64,000 nt of DNA, from NCBI RefSeq assembly GCF_002775205.1, contig NC_036446.1, positions 694,001 through 758,000 on the forward strand. Reading direction: 5' to 3'. The translations under genes were made by a program, and so were the position numbers. The number at the start of each line of letters is the position of its first letter. Within the stretch, counting starts at the first letter, position 1. The notes under the pieces were generated by a model, which searched no databases, was not told where the DNA came from, and saw nothing but the letters and a program-made list of their open reading frames with translations. The DNA is from Xiphophorus maculatus (Eukaryota; Chordata; Actinopteri; Cyprinodontiformes; Poeciliidae). Below are positions 10,455 through 21,892 of the stretch, piece after piece.

Positions 10455-12669
10455 AGTCTGCGGGATGAAAAGCTACCTAGACTGTTAGCTAGTAGCTACC
10501 GTCAATGCTCCCTCTGGTGGACTCATCAGAGACCAAAAAACTTTATTTTTACAATAATTACGGTACATCTTTTATGAGATTAAATGTGTTATTGGACTGC
10601 ACAAGACGACATACCGTGTTCATGGGAAAACTAATTTATTAGTCATGGGCAAATTAGTTGACACCGGAAGAGATCGCGCAGTGACGGCTTCCTTCTGCTC
10701 TATTAATAACCATAGTTTCAGGGATTTTGTTGGGAAATGTTTTATTTTACTTTTCTACATTTTCCAGAAAAGATGCTAAATGTTGTTTGCATTTGTTTTG
10801 TCTAATCAACACCCAGCTTGGTGTTCATGTAAGTGCTGTGTTCTTTGTATAGCTACTTCATTCGTTGGTTTGTTGTCATTTATTTAAAAGTAAATGAATA
10901 AATAAACTTCCTCCTGCTCCTCAGAAAAGGAGGGAGTCTCCATAGCAATCTTTGATGCAGCAGCCGCTTTCTCTCCCTGATGACATTAAATCAGATTTTT
11001 TAATGTGTGTGGTCCTGATGACGTCACTAATCTGGACGGCGGGCCCTGACAGCCGGCAGGGAGGCGGGATCGTCCCGCCGCCATGGACAGCTTCAACGCC
11101 AGGCTTGAAATTAGTTTGGAAGTCTGCGGGGTGAAAAGCTGAGCGCCTCCACTCTGGAAAAGCCAAGAAGAAGAATTAGGGCGACTGGGAGGACTGGGAG
11201 CATGTGTGGTCCCTTCAGTCGGAGTGGAGGGAAGCTGTCAGCCGGATGAGGAGAAGGAGGATGAAGAGGAGGAGGAGGAGGCATTGTTCCTCCTGAGTGT
11301 CGGCAGCCGCTGAAAGGCAGAGAAGACGGCTCCGGTAGTTGATTTAGTCCGGACAAAGCCTCGGTCTCTCTCCCGGAGGAAAGTGATTGAGCGCGGCTTT
11401 GTTTGGGCCTGAATGGCTGCGAGACAACACGGCTGGAAGTGAACTGTTAGCTTAGCACATAAAGCCGCCATGCAGCCCAGCAGGCAGCTGCAGAAAACTT
11501 TACCACAGCTTCAGAAACAGAAAGATCTCATTCATCCAGTTATTTATTTACCTGCTCAGGTGAAACCAGCTAACAGGGAGAATTCACCTGAGAGGCTCCA
11601 GCTTCACTAATTATAGTTCATATTCTCAGCAACAAACACATTCAGAAAATGAAGATTTTAGCAGGAACTGTGATGAGGTCATCACATTTTAATAAAACCA
11701 CATGTCAACAGATTAAGCAACATTTAGAGTGGCTAAAACAAACACCAACTTTAGTTCATTTAGAAACCAGGAGTTCCCATTCCAGTTCTCTCAGTGAACT
11801 GGTTTCTAAATGAACTGGTTTCTGTGAGAACTGAGGAGGAATCGGGTTATTGGAGCAGAATGGACCGGGTCGGCGCTGCAGCAGGAGAACCGGCCTCTCG
11901 CTCCACTCCACATGAGGCCAGACGGGAGCAGGAAGCTGGATGAGGCCTGGCCTGCTGCAGCCCGCATGGCCTAGTTAAAGGCTGCATGTGAAGGATGGCA
12001 GCTGTGAAATCCTGATGAAGAGAATGAATCTTTTTCTTCTGTCAGGTTTTGCAGATTCAACTCAAACTGTTTGTTTTGTTTTAATCTCTGGAACCGATCT
12101 GTGGTGACCACCTGGGGGCGGTTGCCACGCCAACCTGAAATACTCGCAGGGCGTTCACACCGACATCAGAACCACAGTTCTGGACCAGAACCAGTTTAAA
12201 GCTGTTTATGGATCCAGAAGAGAAGAAATGCTTTTACATGTTGTAACTGATAGCTGTGGACAGGAAGGAGCTCCTGTAGCAGCCTGTGTTACAGCAACTC
12301 TGAAAACCCTCTGACTGAAGACTTTAGGTGTGACAGTTTCATGAAGAGAATGTCAGTCATCTGTTCTTGATTTTATGAAGAATCCTTCTTTTCATCAGAA
12401 CCAGAACTAGAGACTGAGCCGCTCCAACATGGAGACACCAGAAGAGTTCAAGTTTGAGTCAGAATCTGCAGAAATTAGACTAAAAAACAAAAACTTTGCT
12501 TACAAGAGAAACTGGTTCCAGTAACTGGGACTAAACCAGGCCTGATGGAAGACGACTGGTTCTGTGCCCTCCCAGTTCAGAACCAGTTCAGAACCAGTTC
12601 TGGACTCCCTTCCGTTCTCATTCTGCAGCATTTTGTTTGGATTCTTGGTTTCTGATCCTTAAAATACAT
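10455..12669. other. Intergenic DNA; CRE-containing GC-rich patch near 11.0-11.4 kb
   Basis: No gene is recognised. 11010-11420 is GC- and CpG-richer than its surroundings. It contains a perfect CRE palindrome TGACGTCA (about 11019-11026) and a CCGCCGCCATGG context near 11076 without a long open frame behind it. It could be an unannotated promoter or non-coding transcript start. The rest is plain DNA rich in CAGAACC words. Confidence 0.4.
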
Positions 12670-13330
12670 TCTGTGCAAAAGTATTCACACTGGGACAGGA
12701 AGCCTGATGGAGAAGAATCAGAACAATCTTGGATGGCTTAGATGGGTTGGAATGGCCTAGTCAAAGGCCAGACCTGAATCCAACTGAGAATCAATGAGAG
12801 ATGATAAAAACTGATCCAAACTGGAGGAGAAAAACTGCAGACGGCCTGCAGCCACAGGACCTGAGTGAAGTTGGCCCCCCCACCTTCTTCAAATTAGACA
12901 AAATTGGTGTCAAACGTTTGTGCTGGTTTGTGCAGCAAAACTTTTTGTTTGTGCCGCTATCATTTTAAAGATATAAAGAAATGTTTTTAGAGGTCATCAA
13001 AGGTCAACCAGCCCCCCACCTTCTTCAAATCAGACGAAATGGGTGTCAATCAACTCGGCTACATTTGTGCTGGTTTGTGCAGCAAAGATTTTCATTTGTG
13101 CTGCTTCGGTTTTGAAGATATTAAGAGGGCTGGTTGACCTTTGATGACCTCTAAAACATTTCTTAATATCTTTAAAATGATAGCGGCACAAACAAAAAGT
13201 TTTGCTGCACAAACCAGCACAAACGTTTGACACCAATTTTGTATAATTTGAAGAAGGTGGGGGGGCCAACTTCACTCAGGTCCGTCCCAGTAAGTCAAAC
13301 TGGAGCTGGGGGTGTGAATACTTCAGGATA
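12670..13330. mobile_element. Decayed Tc1-like DNA element with a nested fold-back repeat
   Basis: The outer ends are short inverted words: GTGCAAAAGTATTCACAC near 12674 and GTGTGAATACTTC near 13311. This type of terminus is common in fish DNA transposons. Just inside the left end, 12750-12795 translates as WPSQRPDLNPTEN. That resembles the WPSQSPDLNPIEN block around the second catalytic Asp of Tc1/mariner transposases, so it is a relic of that enzyme. The middle is occupied by the fold-back repeat at 12857-13283. Confidence 0.55.
12857..13283. repeat. Fold-back repeat: two inverted arms around a third, direct copy
   Basis: The left arm (about 12857-13012) and right arm (about 13125-13283) are reverse complements over ~155 bp with few mismatches. 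They start from GGACCTGAGTGAAGTTGGCC and its complement. Between them, about 13010-13124, lies a third, more diverged copy in the same direction as the left arm (CACCTTCTTCAAATCAGACG against CACCTTCTTCAAATTAGACA). The layout is forward, forward, reverse. No coding potential is seen. Confidence 0.8.
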
Positions 13331-13978
13331 AACAGTTGTTTCCTGTGAACCAGTGGCGTGACCTCTGACCCCTGTTCCTCCTGGATCCACCTGGCTTCCC
13401 TTCGCCGCCTGCTGCAGATTGGCACCAAGAAGCCAATCTGTTGCCATGGCGACCGACTGCCAGCCTGAATAAATCATCCTACAAGAAGGTGGAGCGGCGT
13501 ATGACCCGGCAACCACGGCAACAAGGTTTCATCTGCTGCCCAATCAGAACGCCTCGTTGCGTATCCAGAACCAGAACCATGGACCGGTCTAATCATAAAC
13601 AAAACAAAGGAGATGACTGTAGATTTGAGAAGGAACGGGGTCAAAGGTCATTATTTCCACCATAGGAGAAGATGTGGAGGAATGTAAGTAGCACAGACTG
13701 CTACAGGAGCCTCTGACATCACAGCCCTTTAAATTACAGCAACATTAATTCTGGAGTGAATCTTTAGAAAAATGAACAGCAATAATTTATTCAGCAGAAA
13801 AACATGGAGGTTCAGTTTTCATTTAATTATAAAAATCATTTTAAAATAATATTTTATGAACTAAATATTTAGCTAATATGCTAATTAGCTTGTCGACAAT
13901 TACATTCATAGTTCTTCTGATCTGGAGCTTTAATGGAACCAGAACTGGATCGGGTTCTTGTTTCCGTCTGAGAGGAAG
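13331..13978. other. Intergenic DNA, nothing recognised
   Basis: No convincing coding frame, RNA gene or mobile element is visible; the 74-codon frame at 13441-13665 has no domain signature. Confidence 0.4.
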
Positions 13979-14134
13979 AGAGATGAATCTTTATTGTCAT
14001 TGTCACAACAAAAATAAAAAAAAAATAAAAACAACGAAATTCAAAAGGTGCCGTCAGTCAGTGAACATGCTTAAAAAGAAAAAATAACTGTCCCACAATT
14101 CACACACAATGTAAGAATTAACAAATAACTGGTA
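13979..14134 (-). mobile_element. 5'-truncated LINE 3' tail, minus orientation
   Basis: Read on the minus strand this matches the 3' end of the LINE at 50.5-52.3 kb. Shared words include TTTGTTxATTCTTxCxTTGTGTGTGAATTGTG, CACCTTTTGAATTTCGTTGT and GTGACAATGAxAATAAAGAT. It ends in AATAAAGATTCATCTC at 13979, as expected for a LINE 3' end. Only ~155 bp remain; the (TAA)n tract at 14136 abuts the truncated side. It is non-coding. Confidence 0.75.
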
Positions 14135-14135
14135 A

Positions 14136-14196
<61 letters not shown>
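14136..14196. repeat. (TAA)n microsatellite
   Basis: About twenty trinucleotide copies directly beside the truncated LINE tail. Confidence 0.95.
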
Positions 14197-14201
<5 letters not shown>

Positions 14202-16233
14202 GAACCAGATTAGCCCGAGCGGGTCGGAACGGAACCGCTGTCACTGAGCCGGTTCTTTTCTGGACCGGTTCCTCCTCCTCTGGTCCGAGGAACTGTTAAA
14301 AACATTTCTGCTTCCTAACCGTTAGCAGATCTGACTGGTTCTGATCCGGACTGTGTTCTGAAGGAGACGTGTTGGTTTGCAGAACCTGAACGGACCCGTT
14401 GGGTTCCTGTAGGAGGCGTTGAGGCCCGTTTGGTTCCCAGGCTTGAAGATGACTGATGGATCCGGACGGAACCGGTTCCAGGACCCTCGGGTCGGGTCGG
14501 GCAGGGCCGGGTTTGTCATTTTGACTCCTGAAGCTCCGCTGCGGTTCTCCTGATCCAGTTGGTTCTGGTTCTGCTTGTTGCTGAGGAATGCTGAGATGAT
14601 AACAGACTGCCGGCCGTCACAACCTGCCGCCTGCGGCGCTTTGCGGCGCTTTGCGGCGCTTTGCAGCACTTTGCAGGACTTTGCGGCGCTTTGTGGCGCT
14701 CTGCGGGTTATTTACGAGCAGCTCAGGAATCCTCTCCGGCCGTAAACTCACACCTTCAGCCGCGCGTCAAAGCCGCCGCCGCATCGAGGCGTCAGGCGTC
14801 CCGCGCCGCGGCGCTGCGCTGCGGGCCACAGGGCCGAACCGGGCTCCAGCGTCAGGCCACAGAGGAAACTGGACTCATTCTGTTCATTAGAACAAGCTCC
14901 AGTTCTTATCAAGGCCAGAACATTTCAGCCACCTGATGCTTTGCCAGATGAAAACACCAGAAACAAACAAGAAACTTTATTTCACAGCAGCAAAGTAAAG
15001 AAAACGATGAAACATTAAATCCAGACTGGAATGAATCTATTTCAGTTATTATTAGTCAAAGGAACTCTTAAGTTTTACACCGCCAACCTAAAAAGTACCT
15101 AGGCTAGCTCTGCTAATGCTAAATTGCTACACCAACAGGGTATTTAACAAAAGCTAATGCTAAATTGCTACAAAATGGTATTTAGTGGACGCTAATGCTA
15201 AAGCGTTGAATTTAACCATGTGTCAGGAAAAGAATGTGAATTTTTCAAAATAAATCATATGTCTGTATTTAACATGTATTTGTTTAACACTTCACTCATT
15301 CATTTGTTGTATTTGTCACTTGCTCAATAAAGAAGAGAGAACATGAAGACAGGACTGTTGCATTCAAAATAAAAGCATGAATATAAACGTTTAACTACTT
15401 GAATATTCTTAGCTGAAACTTCAACACAAACAAAATGCATTCAGCTGAAAGTTACAACCAAGTAAACGGCTTCAGAATCTATCTGTGCTCTAAATGTTTT
15501 AAAAGTTAGCATAAAGCCTGAAGCACTAAATGAAAATTAGCGCTGCGCCTCAGCGGATTAGCGCCGTAGCTTTAGCAGGGTGTTCCCACCACTGGTATTT
15601 AAAGGAACTCAGTGTTTCGGCTGTTTTTCAGTTTTCTGGAAGATTGTTCTAGATTTGTGGAGCAGAAGTTGAATGCTGCTTCTCCATATTTGGTTCTGGT
15701 TCTGGTTTCGTTTGGACCGAATCTTCCTGCTCTGATGAAACCGCCTCCACCCGTGGGTGGAAGTGAAGTGAGTGCCAGGGAGGGGGTAATGGGAAGTGAC
15801 GTAATCATCATTGTCATCATCATCTTCTTCATTGTCTCCTCCTTTCTGACGGTTTGCTAATTGAAGGTTCGGGGACTCCGCCTGGCACCGCGGAGTGATT
15901 CATTACAGCTCAGCAGCACATCTTCATCATCATCCTCCTCATCATCATCCGGCTCCGCTCAGCTGGAACTGAGCCGGGAGCTGAAGAACGTTCTGTCAGT
16001 TTGGATCTTTTCTGTTTCTGATCTGGAGCAGCTCCTCTTCCTCCTCAGCTCCTCTTCCTCTTCTTCTGCGGTCGGTCTCCGTCTCCTAGCAACGCTGTCA
16101 AAGAACCTCAGCTTTAATGGAGCTGACTGTGTTGGGCTACGGGCCGGGTCCGCTGGACCTGAGTCCGGATCGGACTAATTCTGGGTTCTTCCGAACCGTC
16201 CTGTTCGGACCGAACCTCAGACTCAGACAGTAA
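14197..16233. other. Intergenic DNA with a short GC-rich minisatellite
   Basis: 14636-14702 contains about six copies of a 10-bp unit like CTTTGCGGCG. 14700-14870 is CpG-rich. 15090-15200 repeats the phrase GCTAATGCTAAATTGCTAC. No gene is recognised; open frames on both strands near 14.3-14.9 and 15.6-16.2 kb are composition-driven. Confidence 0.4.
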
Positions 16234-16819
16234 CTGTGTTTCCATTAACTATAGAATTGCACAAATCGGAATTAAGGAAATAAATTAATTTACTGGAAAC
16301 CCAGTAAGTTTGAGAAAAAAACTCATATTTTTTCATAAAAGGTTTTTTGCTGAATTAAATGATTTTTATTCAAATAGACACGTTGAATTAAACTGCAATC
16401 AAACACTGTTTAGAGTCACGCGATCAACGGCGGGACATCTACTGGCGGAACCCACGAAGAAGACAACAGGAAGTAGTTTTCTTAGTAGTTTGTAGTTTTT
16501 ATTAATTTATGTATTTTTGACAACAGGAAGTTGTGAGTCATTCCAACCTGTTGAATCCATTGCTACTCGATAAAATGGCCGACTACCGCATAGTAGCCGC
16601 CCCCACGTGGGCGGGGCTTGTCGCTGCAACGCCTCCTCTGATTGGTAGATGATGAGCACAAGCGGGTAAATTATGAACATATCTGATATAACTTCCAACA
16701 CTGCCTTGACTTTTAATGACTTATCGCGTGATCAGGCTAATTCGCCTGTGATTTCAGTTTCATGTTGTTTTTAATAGAATATCGACTAAAATTTGCTCAC
16801 ATTTGTAATGAAAACGCAG
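16234..16819. mobile_element. MITE-like DNA element with imperfect terminal inverted repeats
   Basis: The left end CTGTGTTTCCATTA matches the reverse complement of the right end (CTGCGTTTTCATTA) at 12 of 14 positions. The element is 586 bp and non-coding. Such termini are typical of fish non-autonomous DNA transposons, but I cannot name the superfamily and see no clean target duplication. Confidence 0.55.
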
Positions 16820-18441
16820 CAAATTTCTTCCATCATGAGAGGAAGAAGAAAGAAGCTGATTCTGCAGCTCTGGAGAAACATCTTTAACCAGTTACTGACA
16901 CATTAACTAACCAGCTAACTCTGTTAACTAACCTCTTTAACTAACCTGTTACTATAGTTACGCTGTATGTTTTTCAAAAACCTTCGGGTGCCGGTTCTGT
17001 TTGAAATGAACGGACCTGAAACCTGAGATGGAAAGTTCTAGTTCGGCCCAAACAGAACCGGATCAGAAGTCTGGTCAGTAGCTGGTTGATTTTGAGGTTC
17101 TGGTGCCGGTCGGGTCAGATCATGTTAGAGTGAGACCTCTTGTTTCTGTACCAGCTTTGTTGCTCTGTTTCGTTGTGACACTTTCTTGCATTTATCACCT
17201 TGTCAGTATTAATATTAGTAAATATTCTGCTTAAGTTTGTGATATTATGGTTTTATTTATTTCTATTATTTTCTCATTTAGTCTTTAAAATAATATTTGC
17301 ACATGACGTCATATATTTTCTCTCTGTGATGACGTCGTTTTAAAATATTAAATGATACGTTCAGATCAGAACTAGTTTTACTTTATTTCCTCTAGTTTGA
17401 GAAACTTCTTGGACGACTTTTTACTTTTATTTGAGTAAAAATATTTTCTCTTATTGCGACTCTTACATGAGTTTATGGATCATCTCCACCTCCGCATATA
17501 AACACACAGAAAGCATAACGCTGGATGTCATTTCTTATTTTAATATACATTTCTTTAAATTCGGGCTGCAGGTGAATTTAGTTAGAAAACTGCAGATGCG
17601 CGCGCCTGTGTGTTTGAAAATAAACACATTTAAGGAAAAATGAGTTTTTGTTTTATTTATGAAAACAATTTTTTTCCTGTCATGAAAACAAATTTGAAAA
17701 AAAAAACACATTGTAGGATCAAATCAAACGAAACAAAGTTTAAAAAAGGACATTTAATATTTTTTCACACAAAGTATCACACGAAAAAAAGAGAATAAAT
17801 TAATAAAATAAAGGAGATGAACATCCAGTAAAATAAAATAAAGTTTCTGATTCACAGAAACATTAAATCTACTGACTTTCTTCATCGGTAAAAAAAAAAA
17901 AAAAGAAAGAAAAACTTTGAACCCGCAACTCCAGAAGCAAAAAGTAAAATCAGTTTTCATCTGAATTACAGAGAATTTCAGCGGAAACTGAATCTGAATG
18001 AAAACAGTTTGAAATCAAAGCGACGGGAAGCGAGAAGCTGCTGGAGCTTCACCTGCGGACAGGTGAGCCGCTGCTCCTGAAACACACACACACACTTATT
18101 ATTAATCATTTTCATTATAAAATCACTTTTAGCTTCTATTTGTCGGTTTCAGTTTCAAACTGTTAATATGAATATGAACTGAATTTGAACGTCAGTAAAT
18201 TGATTTTGTTTCTGGAATTAAAATAAAATGATTGTTGTAGTTTTTCAACATTTGCAACAATTAGAAAAAAAGAGTAAAATGTGGGATTATGTTTTTTAAA
18301 AAGAGCCAGAAATAAATTAAACATTTTTTAAATATGTTCTTTAAATTTTTCCACCAACAACAAGAGAATGAAGCAAACAGAGGAGCTGCAGACGATTCAT
18401 GCTTTTTGATGCTCAGGAACATTTTTACAGCAGCATGCGCG

Positions 18442-18480
<39 letters not shown>

Positions 18481-18773
18481 CGAGGCCTCTGGTTCTTCCT
18501 TCAAAGTGCTTCTCCGTCGTGGTTCCGTTCGGTAGAACTGTTCTCTCAGTTTTAGAAACAAACTGAAGTAATTTTTTTTCCCGGAACTTTCCTCTGAAGT
18601 TCTGATAAAGTTCGGTTTCACTCATGAGTTTCCTTCAGTTCGGTGGGTCTCTGCTGGACCCACCGAACCTCCAGATCCGAACCGGGCTCCGTGGAAGGTC
18701 AGAGGTCTCATTAACAGACACGAACCCGCAGCTTGCCCCGAGTCTTGCGGTCCTGCGTGGCGCAGCGCGGCGC
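16820..18773. other. 3' flank of foxb1
   Basis: This is downstream of the minus-strand foxb1 gene, so part may be its 3' untranslated region. It is AT-rich with several TTTATT words (AATAAA on the minus strand). A (GC)n(AC)n microsatellite lies at 18434-18479. No other gene is seen. Confidence 0.4.
18434..18479. repeat. (GC)n(AC)n compound microsatellite
   Basis: Alternating purine-pyrimidine tract, a potential Z-DNA former, about 300 bp past the foxb1 stop codon. Confidence 0.9.
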
Positions 18774-19673
18774 TCAGTGCACCGCCACCGCGGACTGCAG
18801 CGGCTCTGCGGGCCCGGCCGGGCTGCTCTGGCCGGCGGCGGTCTGCGGAGACGTCGGGCTCAGGGAGCGCGGGGAGTGGGCCAGGAAGGCCGGGATGTGT
18901 GCGGGCAGGCCGGGTGCGGGTTTGATGGGCACCGGGATGGCGGGCAGAGTCTGTCCGCCGTGGCAGAGCGTCTTCAGCGGCATGCCGTAGGCCGAGTAGT
19001 CCGCGGGCGCCCCGGAGAGGGGCGCCGCGGGGTCCATGACGCCCGGGCCGTACATGTGCGGCCAGGCCGGGCTCAGCTGGTTGTGCAGCGGGTAGCCGGC
19101 GGCCGGGAAGGCGGCCAGTCCGCCGGGAACCTTGTACTCTCTGGCGATGATGTTCTCGATGGCGAACGGGTGCTTGAAGCTGGACGGCTGCGTGGAGCTC
19201 AGGCCGTACCCCGCGGGGACCTGCGGGAGATGCGCGGCGGCGTGCAGCGCGCTCAGCCGCAGCTTGGCCTGCTGCTGCAGGTAGTGCGCGGCGTCCTGTG
19301 GCTTGCTGGGGCACAACGGGTCCGGCACCGGCACGCCGCCTACCTTGAAGCGTTTCCGGCGTCGCAGGAAGCTTCCGTTCTCGAACATGTCCCCACAGTT
19401 GGGGTGCAGCGCCCAGAAGCTGCCCTTTCCGGGCTGGTCCGGCCGGCGCGGGATCTTGATGAAGCAGTCGTTGAAGGAGAGGTTGTGGCGCAGGGAGTTC
19501 TGCCAGCGCTGCGTGTTCTCCCGGTAGTAGGGGAAGCGCTCCATGATGAACTTGTAGATGTCGCTGAGCGGCAGCATCTTGTCCGGGCAGCTCTGGATGG
19601 CCATGGCCGTCAGGGAGATGTAGGAGTAGGGCGGCTTCTGGTCGCTGTACGTGTTCCTGCCGGGCCGCGGCAT
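18774..19673 (-). CDS. foxb1: Forkhead box B1 transcription factor
   Basis: Single-exon gene of 299 residues. FoxB1 is a nuclear forkhead DNA-binding factor of the neural tube, hypothalamus and midbrain. The N-terminus [18 protein letters not shown] is the FoxB signature. The forkhead domain spans about residues 12-103. Its recognition helix reads [13 protein letters not shown] and its wing region includes [10 protein letters not shown] conserved FoxB block, [16 protein letters not shown], follows at about 168-185, and the protein ends SAVAVH like mammalian FOXB1. The His-rich insert typical of FOXB2 is absent. The 299 residues compare with roughly 320 in mammals. The GC-rich coding sequence sits in a CpG island. 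The neighbour gtf2a2 is also a neighbour of human FOXB1 on 15q22, which supports FOXB1 over FOXB2. I cannot tell which teleost duplicate (a or b) this is. Confidence 0.95.
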   Translation of the reverse strand: MPRPGRNTYSDQKPPYSYISLTAMAIQSCPDKMLPLSDIYKFIMERFPYYRENTQRWQNSLRHNLSFNDCFIKIPRRPDQPGKGSFWALHPNCGDMFENGSFLRRRKRFKVGGVPVPDPLCPSKPQDAAHYLQQQAKLRLSALHAAAHLPQVPAGYGLSSTQPSSFKHPFAIENIIAREYKVPGGLAAFPAAGYPLHNQLSPAWPHMYGPGVMDPAAPLSGAPADYSAYGMPLKTLCHGGQTLPAIPVPIKPAPGLPAHIPAFLAHSPRSLSPTSPQTAAGQSSPAGPAEPLQSAVAVH

Positions 19674-20330
19674 GGTTCCGAACGGCCCAAATCACTCCAG
19701 TCCGAGTCTCTCCAAACTTTCAGCTCCTCACTGCGTCTTTACGCACAGCGACTCGCATGGTTCCGTCTGGGCTGAGAGGGAAACTCTGAGTTAAAGTTCA
19801 GGGAAAGTTGGATGAGCAGCAGCGGATGGTCCTCCGGTTCTCCTCCGGCAGGCAGCGGGGCTCCGTGCTGTCTGTGGCCGCTGCTGCGCTGCGCTAGGCG
19901 GCCCTGTCCTCCTCCATGTCCCGCTCTGCTCCGCTCGGCTCCCTGCGCGGCTGTCAGCGCCGGCAGCGGAGCGGCTTCATTAATGGGACGCTTTTCCACA
20001 GTCACGTGACGGCCACACGCAGGAAGGGGGGTGGGTGTGTGGGGGAGTCGCGCACGCTCACGTGGACGCCCTCAGGTTGAGTGGAGGAGCAGCTGGCGGA
20101 GCTGCGGCCGGGCAGAGGAGGCTGATGATGGGGAGGATCCGCGCTGCGGGTCGCTGCGGGTCGTTGCGGAGCCTCTCACGCACGGTGTGACTGTGGGAGC
20201 GGCGGGTGCGTGTTTCTGAGTGGGCTGTGGGGCCCCTCCAATTTGCTGTGACAAATAGGTCCGCTGAGAGCCGCTTTCATTTCTTTATCCTCTTCAGCGC
20301 TGCTGAGGAAGAGGAGGAGGAGGAAGGCTC
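19674..20330 (-). promoter_or_regulatory. foxb1 upstream CpG island / promoter region
   Basis: High GC and CpG density continues from the foxb1 coding sequence to about 20.2 kb, then falls sharply. Features include CACGTG-type boxes (CACGTGAC near 20003, CACGTGG near 20060) and GC boxes such as GGGGGGTGGG. No TATA box is obvious, consistent with a CpG-island promoter. The transcription start cannot be placed. Confidence 0.5.
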
Positions 20331-20628
20331 AGGTAAACAAGCTATAAAAAATCTAAGTATGAAGAAGTAAAAAATGAATGAATTTAATTTCTGCGGCCTT
20401 TTTATCTAATTTATGGGGCTTTTTGTTTCTTTTAATCAAATATTAAATGTTCATGGTTCGTTTTTTCTGCTGCTTCTGGATTCATATTTTCTTTATTTAA
20501 TCTCCTTTAATGTCGCGGACAGCGAGGAAAATTAATCTTAAAAATGTTATTTAATTTTAATAAGAACTTTTGTAGTCAGGTCTTAGTTTTTAAATATTTT
20601 AAAATTCTAAGTTCTGTGTTGGCGCAGT

Positions 20629-20632
<4 letters not shown>

Positions 20633-20701
<69 letters not shown>
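20633..20701. repeat. (ATA)n microsatellite
   Basis: About 23 trinucleotide copies. Confidence 0.95.
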
Positions 20702-20704
<3 letters not shown>

Positions 20705-20915
20705 TGTTATTGCAGCATTTTGTACAATTCAAAGAAACGTTTTTTTCACGCTGTTGTCATAAATGTTGAAGCCGATTTCATCTTTTCTGTTCCGCTTATT
20801 TGTCACTTTTGATTCTAATTATTTAATTAAAGATTAATTTCACTGAACAGTTTAAAGAATTTATTTTAGCTTCATGTTGTGATGGAGCAGATGGAGGATT
20901 AAACATGAAGAGCGG

Positions 20916-20918
<3 letters not shown>

Positions 20919-20953
<35 letters not shown>
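20919..20953. repeat. (GT)n microsatellite
   Basis: About 17 dinucleotide copies. Confidence 0.95.
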
Positions 20954-20956
<3 letters not shown>

Positions 20957-21490
20957 GTGGGGGTCGGTTGCATTTAACCACTTTAACACGTCTGACCTTT
21001 GACCCGACGCTGCTGATGTGACAGACGGGATAAAAGTCTCATTAATTTATATTTATTGTGAAATAATTTTGTAATTTCCTTTTTTGCTCAGATTCTATTT
21101 ATTTGATCATATTTTTGTTGCTTGTTTAATTATTTGACTCAATAAATTAAAATGAAACTGATGAATTATTTACTTCTTCTCTCATATGATTTTATTTTAT
21201 GCATATTTTAGTCGTTGATTTTTAGTTTTAAATTTCGTATTTAAGCAAAATTTTCATTGAAACTTGGAACCAAAACAGAATTAGTTTATACTTTTAAAAA
21301 CATGGAAATGCATCTATCTTGTTTTTGAGTTGAGTCTGGAATAAAATGTTTAAAAAAACTGAAATTTAACAGATTTATTCATTTGATCAGAAATGATGAG
21401 AAATATTGATTTAACTGGGGAAAGTTGATCAGAACAAACAGAATTTACACAAAGCAAATATTTCCTGGGCCAATAAAAGCAGACAGGCTG

Positions 21491-21526
21491 AGGGCCTCTG
21501 ATTGGCTGCTGCTCAACCAATCAGAG
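21491..21526. promoter_or_regulatory. Inverted CCAAT-box hairpin
   Basis: GAGGGCCTCTGATTGG and CCAATCAGAGGGCCTC face each other across 11 bases, matching at nearly every position. Each arm carries an ATTGG/CCAAT (NF-Y) site. A TGACGTCA CRE follows at about 21539. The function is inferred from motifs only. Confidence 0.45.
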
Positions 21527-21846
21527 GGCCTCCGCTTCTGACGTCATCCAAGTAAATAGTTTTTTTAAATTGAAACTCTTCAGTCTTGTGGCTCCGCCCC
21601 CTCATGTCAAAGGAAAGTCACCTTAGAAGGGTTGAGACAGATCAGAACCAGACGGGTCCAGTTCAGCCTGCAGGTTTCTGGTTCTGGAGGTTCTGGGTGT
21701 AAACTGGGAGGCAGGTCTGCTCTCCAGTGGAACCAGCTCCAGTTGACCTGGATTCTGTCCTCTGAAGCTGGGGTCATCCTGAGCGCTGGCTGTAGTCATG
21801 CTGCTACAGGACAAACTGACCACTTCCTCCTCCTGCTGGAAGGGCG

Positions 21847-21847
<1 letters not shown>

Positions 21848-21881
<34 letters not shown>

Positions 21882-21892
21882 TGTGTGTGTGG
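21848..21892. repeat. (GT)n microsatellite, interrupted
   Basis: Dinucleotide run with one GG interruption, followed by a short G tract. Confidence 0.9.

Noticed and set aside
18622-19775. Long open frames on both strands overlapping foxb1
   Set aside because: They are shadows of the GC-rich foxb1 coding sequence in other frames.
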